This document shows positions 59,901 through 64,000 of a stretch of DNA of 64,000 nt, piece after piece. Source of the stretch: Clostridium amylolyticum (GTDB lineage: Bacteria > Bacillota > Clostridia > Clostridiales > Clostridiaceae); NCBI RefSeq assembly GCF_900142075.1, contig NZ_FQZO01000012.1, positions 20,373-84,372 on the forward strand, given 5' to 3'. Position numbers and translations under genes: made by a program. The notes beneath the pieces were generated by a model that was not told the DNA's origin, searched no databases, and was given only the letters and a program-made list of their open reading frames with translations. Every line of letters begins with the position of its first letter. Position 1 is the stretch's first letter.

Positions 59901-62900
59901 GGGTAAAGGATGGAGATTTGGATTCCAGGGAGAAATAAGTGACTATACTAATGAAGCGGGATTGAAATCAAAAATTATAAAATTACCTAATGGAAGTGCA
60001 CAGAGTTTTAGGCAGAATAGTGATGGTACTTATACAGCTAATGATTCAAGAAATAAATTAGTAAAACAAAGTGATAATACTTTTGTACTTACCACAAAAG
60101 AGCAAAACAAATATTGCTTTAGTAATGGAAAACTTGTTTGGATAAAAGATAAGAATGATAATACTATTTCTATAGAATTTAATTTGGAAGGTAAAATATT
60201 TAAGATTACTGATTATACAGGGCGTATTTTTACTATTAATTATGCTAATGGACTATTGACCAACATAACAGAAACTATTAATGGAGTAGCTGGAAGAAAT
60301 ATTAATTACAGCTACCTAAATAGTCTTCTTAGCAAAGCTGAAGATTCAATGGGTAATATAACAATTTATGAGTATGATACAAATAAGCAGTTAAACAAAA
60401 TTAAAGATAAGAATGGAAATATACTTGAATCAATTATTTATATTCAAGAAGGCGATAGTAAGGGAAAAGTAAAAGAACATAAAGATATTTTTGGAAATAA
60501 TCATATATATAATTATGATAATTTAAATAATAGAACATTAATTACTGATAGTAATAATAAAACTATTGAACAATGGTATGATAATGAAAAATTTATAACA
60601 TTTACTGTATATCCTGATAGAACAATATCTTTTATTGAATATTTTCTTGAAGATGGAATAAATAAGTATGGAGAAATCAAAAGTGAAGTAAATAGAAATA
60701 AGGTAACTAATAACTATGAAAGGGATTCTAACGGGAACATTATAAAAATAGTAAATGCAGATTTGTCACATAAGTCCTTTAGTTATGATGAAAATAATAA
60801 TTTAGTCAGGGAATCAGATGAGAATGGACATTTTACATTTTACATTTATGATTCTAAAAAAAGAAACTTAATAAAAAAGGTGCAGCCTATTGATGGCATA
60901 AGTGAATATAAAGAAGGTGTGGATGATTCTAAGTATGCTATTACAAAATATGAATACTATTCAGAAGAAGAAACAATTCAACAAGGATATAAAATTAAAG
61001 CACTTTTAAAGAAAGTAATTGATGCTGAAGGAAACTCTATTACAAATACTTATGATTCAAGTGGAAATATTTTATCAGTTACAAATCAAGAGGGTAAAGT
61101 AACTACATTTCAATATGATAATTTAGGAAATATGAAAAACGAAATTTCCCCCAATAAGTATATTACACAGTTTGTACACGATAAAAACGGAAATCTTGAG
61201 AAAAAAGTAATGCATGGTGGTGAAACTACAAGAATTATATATGACTCATTGGGAAGAAAAGTTAAAGAAATAAGTGGAAAGCTATATAATTCATCTCTTG
61301 ATGATTTATCAAACCATTCTTATAGTGGCGACCATGGTAGTAGATCTTCATATTTATTAAATGGCAAAATAGAATGGATTAAAGATGCAGAAAATAACTT
61401 AACAAAATACAATTATGATTTATATGGTAATGTTAAAACAGAAATTAAGCCAAATGGTGCTATATATATTTATGAATATGATGACATGAATAGAATTACA
61501 AAGATTTACTTTAAAGAAAATGCAAGTTTATCACAAATTTTACTTGAAGAAAATGAATATATCATAATTTCTGATGGAGCAACTCAAAAAATTAATAAAA
61601 AGTATGCGAATGATAACGAAAATATTATAACTTATTCAACTTATGATTATAATAATAGACTTATAGAACAAAAAAATGCTGATAACACTGTAATAAAAAT
61701 TAAATATAATCCAAATGGAACAAAGAATAGTGAGACAGATGAAAATGGTAACACCACATATTTTGAATATGATGGTTTAAATAGGCTTATAAAGCAACTG
61801 GTTCCTTTTGAAGATACAAGTGGTATCAAAAAATATACTTATTCATATTTAGACTATGATAAGAACGGTAATAAAGTCGTAGAAAAAACTGGCAAGCACG
61901 GTGTGGAAAAAGACAAGCTTCCAGAAAGTTATATTACAGTTAATTATTCGTATTATAAAGATGGAAAGATTAAGTCTACTATAGATAATGAAGGAAGAAA
62001 GAATGAGTATTTTTACGATGATGATGGTTACTTAAGTTCAGAGCATAATTATTTAGCCGCTGATAAAAAGATTATTACTAATTTTACAAACAATTATTTA
62101 GGAAAGCCAATTACCAAAACTCAATATATTCAGTCATGTGATTTATATGGAAATGAATTAAATGATTTAAGGGAAACTCAATTAGTTACAACATATACTT
62201 ATGATAAAAATGGTAATCTTGAAACAATTACAACTCCTTCTGTGAAGACTTCTTCTAACTATACTCATCCTAGTATAACTACAACTTATACTTATGATAA
62301 TTTAAACAGAAAAACAGGAGAAGGCCAACCTGGTAAGGATGAGTATGGAAATGATACAATAATAAAAAATACTATCGAGTATAATTGGGAGGGTAACAAA
62401 AGTAAGAATACAGATCCTCTTAATCGTATAACTCAATATATATATAATCAAAGAGGCTGGATAGATAAAGTAATAGATGCTAAAGGCGGAGTTACCGCAT
62501 ATTATTATGACAGAATAGGCAGGAAAATTGCCGAGGTTTCACCAAAAAATTATGACACATCAAAGAATCTAAGCCAAATGGAGAGAACTGAATTTACTTA
62601 TGATCCTATGGGTAGAGTTAAAACCATAGTAAATAAATTTAATTCAAAGGAAGTTAATCAAACAACATATCAGTGGATAGACAAATGGGTTGAAGTAGTT
62701 TTCAAAGCCTATAAGTATGATGGAAAAGGGAACATTATTAAAGAACTTGATGCCCTTGGCTATGAGTCTGGGACGGGAACTATTGCTGATGATAAAATAA
62801 ATAGTGGCTTTGGTACAGAATATACTTATAATTTAGCAAATAAGTTAATAACTAAGTTAGATCCAGTTTCAAAAGAGAAGAATCTTCAATATACCACTAA

Positions 62901-63951
62901 GTTTGATTATGATGCCTTAGGAAGAAAAATATCTGAAATAAATGGAAAAGGTATCATTACTATTAACGAGTACGATGATGCTGGTAATATCACAAAAGTT
63001 AAAATAAAAAAAGGAATAAATGAACCAGAACAGATTCTTCAAACTAAGAAATACGACCTTCAAAATAGATTAATACAATTAGTGGATAGTAAAAATAATG
63101 CAATAACTTATGAGTATAATACATTTAATAAAATTAAGAAAGAAGTTCATCCAGGGGATGACACAATATCAGAGAATGTAATATCATATCAATATAGTAC
63201 TTCAGGCGATTTAATTAAGAAAAAAAATTCAGAAGGAACAACTAATATTTATAGTTATGATAATCAAGGAAGAGTACTTAGTGAAACTATATCTAAAGAT
63301 ACTAGTGATGAACCCAACAATATAATAATAAAATCAGCATATGATAAGGTCGGAAATAAAAGGTTTGAATATGATGGGAATGGAAATGTAAAGGAAAATG
63401 CATTTGATGAAATAAATAGAATTAAAACAAGCAAAGTTACTGTAACAAATATAGATGGAGTTAAATCAAACCAAGTTACCACCTTTGATTATGATAAAAA
63501 TGGAAATGAAATTAGTGTAACTGATTGGAGAAATAACACTTATTCTAAATCTTACGATGGAATCAATAGACTTGTAGAAAAAAGAGATCCATACGCTATA
63601 ATTCAAAAACTTGAGTATAATCATAATAATGTTCAAATCAAATCCTATGATGCTTTAAATAATTTAACGGAATATAACTATGATAAGAATAATAGATTAA
63701 TTGCTACTATAGATCCTGAAAGAAATCGAATTACCCAATCTTATGGTAGTGATGGTAATATAGAGTGGAAGGCAGATGGGAAAAATAATAAAACTGTATA
63801 TGAATATAATGAATTGAACAAGCTGTCAAAGGTTATTAATGCTAAATATGAAACTACACTTTATTCATATGATTTAAATGGAAATTTGTTAACTCAGGTT
63901 GATGGTGTAGATTGTCAAGCAAAATTGACCCCCTTTTACACTGAAATTTGA
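56926..63951 (+). CDS. Giant secreted RHS-repeat protein, 3' end interrupted
   Basis: 2341 codons. A signal peptide (1 to ~28) is followed by a charged linker, a fibronectin-III-like domain (about 98-175), a ChW-type domain (about 205-305; GWLETEDDEVSG, GWQPWVYDGSIVGVSGKQIQAIEAK), a parallel beta-helix region (about 350-900) and a DUF6531-like domain (from about 950; GTNSATGNFSKSYQDLEAKFG). A long run of RHS/YD repeats (YDxxGN, YDxxNRL) fills the rest. RHS proteins encase and export C-terminal toxin or adhesin modules. The repeat pattern ends abruptly at about 63912 (NLLTQVDGVD), after which 12 codons of unrelated sequence lead to a stop. The native C-terminus is therefore lost or displaced by an insertion. 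No T-run terminator is seen. Confidence 0.88.
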   Translation: MSKTYRRMLSITLIIILIFQQSYEVLAKSNISEGITNLTSIGISKFNFSNIIKNSNNTNKEDKIKEEENKKLLEDISELKAQEKKREATNEEYTKLQEPVITLVRSVNEKTNIITWSGMSNSKYEIEIDDKVIDVNSNRTYIHRNLKPGSEHTYRVRLKNDKGKSEWSKKATVKTLDKRNKSNNILDNITKSNEITSRASTNFSFTEEYTHAHLTTSVHIINRGWLETEDDEVSGDVGDTVDQIKIKLNNVAYGVKIKYRAYVEGIGWQPWVYDGSIVGVSGKQIQAIEAKIVQVIEGNVEKDAEGVSIQYVLYCADFSNVNTISRNGETSGIIGKSASAFWASLINSDEYIKEVISKDTKWTLAGSPYVIKGELIINQGVRLEIDPGVKVIFQKYASRTNGVEVNGKLAVNGTASSPVLFTYSEDGKLVTQDRYSYKGIKITPTGELVGNNINIEFKGKSFSHITNNGKLDLNNSKVTTINGAAGNYSTGILVQSQVNTLVQNSIITNCINGFLLRDSGGVIQLQGNKITKSIFGISIVNSFVSNSGQININNNELSDNENGIEVENKESKINKISIEGNRILRSKYSGIKYYADDITNVTIIKNTITETDSARQYSGGGPIYIELNGLRTSSGVNFNNINPKDISLKNNLTNNNYDSVVISGTLSENLFLSKGLSNYLIDTHLIIPENVTLDIEPGTVINIRGYIQVNGKLNAEGKSLSPIIFTSINDSTNGITHKPTTGYNVYRDNNFEAIYVSDKGEFRGVNTRVRNGGRNFQEGVENYPSNFKVWGNLTLINSEVGNSLTNGIFGTGNLIIINTKLYDCINYGVFAAGNLTLTNSKLVKNKRGLTFSYDKASPSIISNSFIENSEYGIFNGSNITIDAAYNYWGSQYGPSFYDWDNSQMIKNGDEVSSKINFKPYLAAEYSSNLGDDFNKYINSLEYRNEKHFGLEGTNSATGNFSKSYQDLEAKFGDLDIKLTRTYNSLDNKDSIMGKGWRFGFQGEISDYTNEAGLKSKIIKLPNGSAQSFRQNSDGTYTANDSRNKLVKQSDNTFVLTTKEQNKYCFSNGKLVWIKDKNDNTISIEFNLEGKIFKITDYTGRIFTINYANGLLTNITETINGVAGRNINYSYLNSLLSKAEDSMGNITIYEYDTNKQLNKIKDKNGNILESIIYIQEGDSKGKVKEHKDIFGNNHIYNYDNLNNRTLITDSNNKTIEQWYDNEKFITFTVYPDRTISFIEYFLEDGINKYGEIKSEVNRNKVTNNYERDSNGNIIKIVNADLSHKSFSYDENNNLVRESDENGHFTFYIYDSKKRNLIKKVQPIDGISEYKEGVDDSKYAITKYEYYSEEETIQQGYKIKALLKKVIDAEGNSITNTYDSSGNILSVTNQEGKVTTFQYDNLGNMKNEISPNKYITQFVHDKNGNLEKKVMHGGETTRIIYDSLGRKVKEISGKLYNSSLDDLSNHSYSGDHGSRSSYLLNGKIEWIKDAENNLTKYNYDLYGNVKTEIKPNGAIYIYEYDDMNRITKIYFKENASLSQILLEENEYIIISDGATQKINKKYANDNENIITYSTYDYNNRLIEQKNADNTVIKIKYNPNGTKNSETDENGNTTYFEYDGLNRLIKQLVPFEDTSGIKKYTYSYLDYDKNGNKVVEKTGKHGVEKDKLPESYITVNYSYYKDGKIKSTIDNEGRKNEYFYDDDGYLSSEHNYLAADKKIITNFTNNYLGKPITKTQYIQSCDLYGNELNDLRETQLVTTYTYDKNGNLETITTPSVKTSSNYTHPSITTTYTYDNLNRKTGEGQPGKDEYGNDTIIKNTIEYNWEGNKSKNTDPLNRITQYIYNQRGWIDKVIDAKGGVTAYYYDRIGRKIAEVSPKNYDTSKNLSQMERTEFTYDPMGRVKTIVNKFNSKEVNQTTYQWIDKWVEVVFKAYKYDGKGNIIKELDALGYESGTGTIADDKINSGFGTEYTYNLANKLITKLDPVSKEKNLQYTTKFDYDALGRKISEINGKGIITINEYDDAGNITKVKIKKGINEPEQILQTKKYDLQNRLIQLVDSKNNAITYEYNTFNKIKKEVHPGDDTISENVISYQYSTSGDLIKKKNSEGTTNIYSYDNQGRVLSETISKDTSDEPNNIIIKSAYDKVGNKRFEYDGNGNVKENAFDEINRIKTSKVTVTNIDGVKSNQVTTFDYDKNGNEISVTDWRNNTYSKSYDGINRLVEKRDPYAIIQKLEYNHNNVQIKSYDALNNLTEYNYDKNNRLIATIDPERNRITQSYGSDGNIEWKADGKNNKTVYEYNELNKLSKVINAKYETTLYSYDLNGNLLTQVDGVDCQAKLTPFYTEI

Positions 63952-64000
63952 CCCCCCTCACAGTTAAATTATAATTAAGCTAAGGCCATCATTTTTTATA
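63913..64000. mobile_element. End of an insertion sequence, IS21-like (rest outside window)
   Basis: From TGTCAAGCAAAATTGACCCC onward the sequence changes character: two near-identical units AAATTGACCCCC and AAATTTGACCCCCC occur within 40 bases, in an otherwise G/C-poor region. Repeated TTGACCCC units near a TG-starting terminus are what I recall of IS21-family ends. The transposase genes would lie beyond position 64000, so family assignment is tentative. Confidence 0.5.

Noticed and set aside
1..64000. CRISPR arrays, tRNA or rRNA genes
   Set aside because: No regularly spaced repeats and no recognisable tRNA or rRNA sequence were seen on either strand.

Overview
The window comes from a low-GC, strictly anaerobic Firmicute, most like a Clostridium or close relative. 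The evidence is AT-rich codon use, strong AGGAGG ribosome-binding sites, frequent TTG/GTG starts, a flavodiiron protein, ChW-type and LPXTG surface proteins, a sporulation-type promoter, and two genes that only read through if UGA is decoded as selenocysteine.

Region by region. 1-9.1 kb is housekeeping: a metallophosphoesterase tail, an S9 peptidase, a small lipoprotein, flavodiiron protein, PepF-like oligoendopeptidase, SGNH esterase, hemolysin-III protein and ribosomal protein L25/Ctc. 9.37-16.1 kb is a cobalamin-riboswitch operon: ECF transporter (EcfT, double EcfA, S component), then an LPXTG-anchored protein combining a DUF4430 domain with an alpha/alpha toroid, and a second DUF4430 protein. 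This set resembles a bacterial counterpart of transcobalamin/intrinsic factor. 16.4-20.3 kb is a polyamine ABC transporter with fused PotC-PotD behind a structured leader. 20.3-25.4 kb holds OhrR-like and GreA-family genes, a DUF421/DUF4363 operon behind a sigma-G-like promoter, an oxidoreductase and a thioesterase. 25.4-36.4 kb is an exopolysaccharide cluster ending in a MurJ-type flippase fused to a polysaccharide-deacetylase-like domain.

36.5-43.3 kb carries an RNA methyltransferase, a SUV3-like helicase, a selenocysteine glutaredoxin, and on the minus strand ccdA-tlpA followed by a 99-residue MerT-like protein whose Cys-Cys pair is Cys-Sec, then an amino-acid permease. 43.8-56 kb is a glycosaminoglycan-utilisation operon: a perfect -24/-12 sigma-54 promoter, a LevR-type activator, a mannose-family PTS, unsaturated glucuronyl hydrolase, KduI, KduD, KDPG aldolase, KDG kinase and a cytoplasmic heparinase II/III-type lyase. 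56.9-64 kb is a giant secreted RHS-repeat protein cut off at its 3' end by what looks like an IS21-type insertion sequence.

Three related palindromic elements of about 110-200 bp (near 39.83, 43.52 and 55.99 kb) lie at gene ends and carry terminator-like hairpins. Two of them are inverted around the selenoprotein/ccdA/permease block. All family assignments come from reading motifs by eye; no database search was run.
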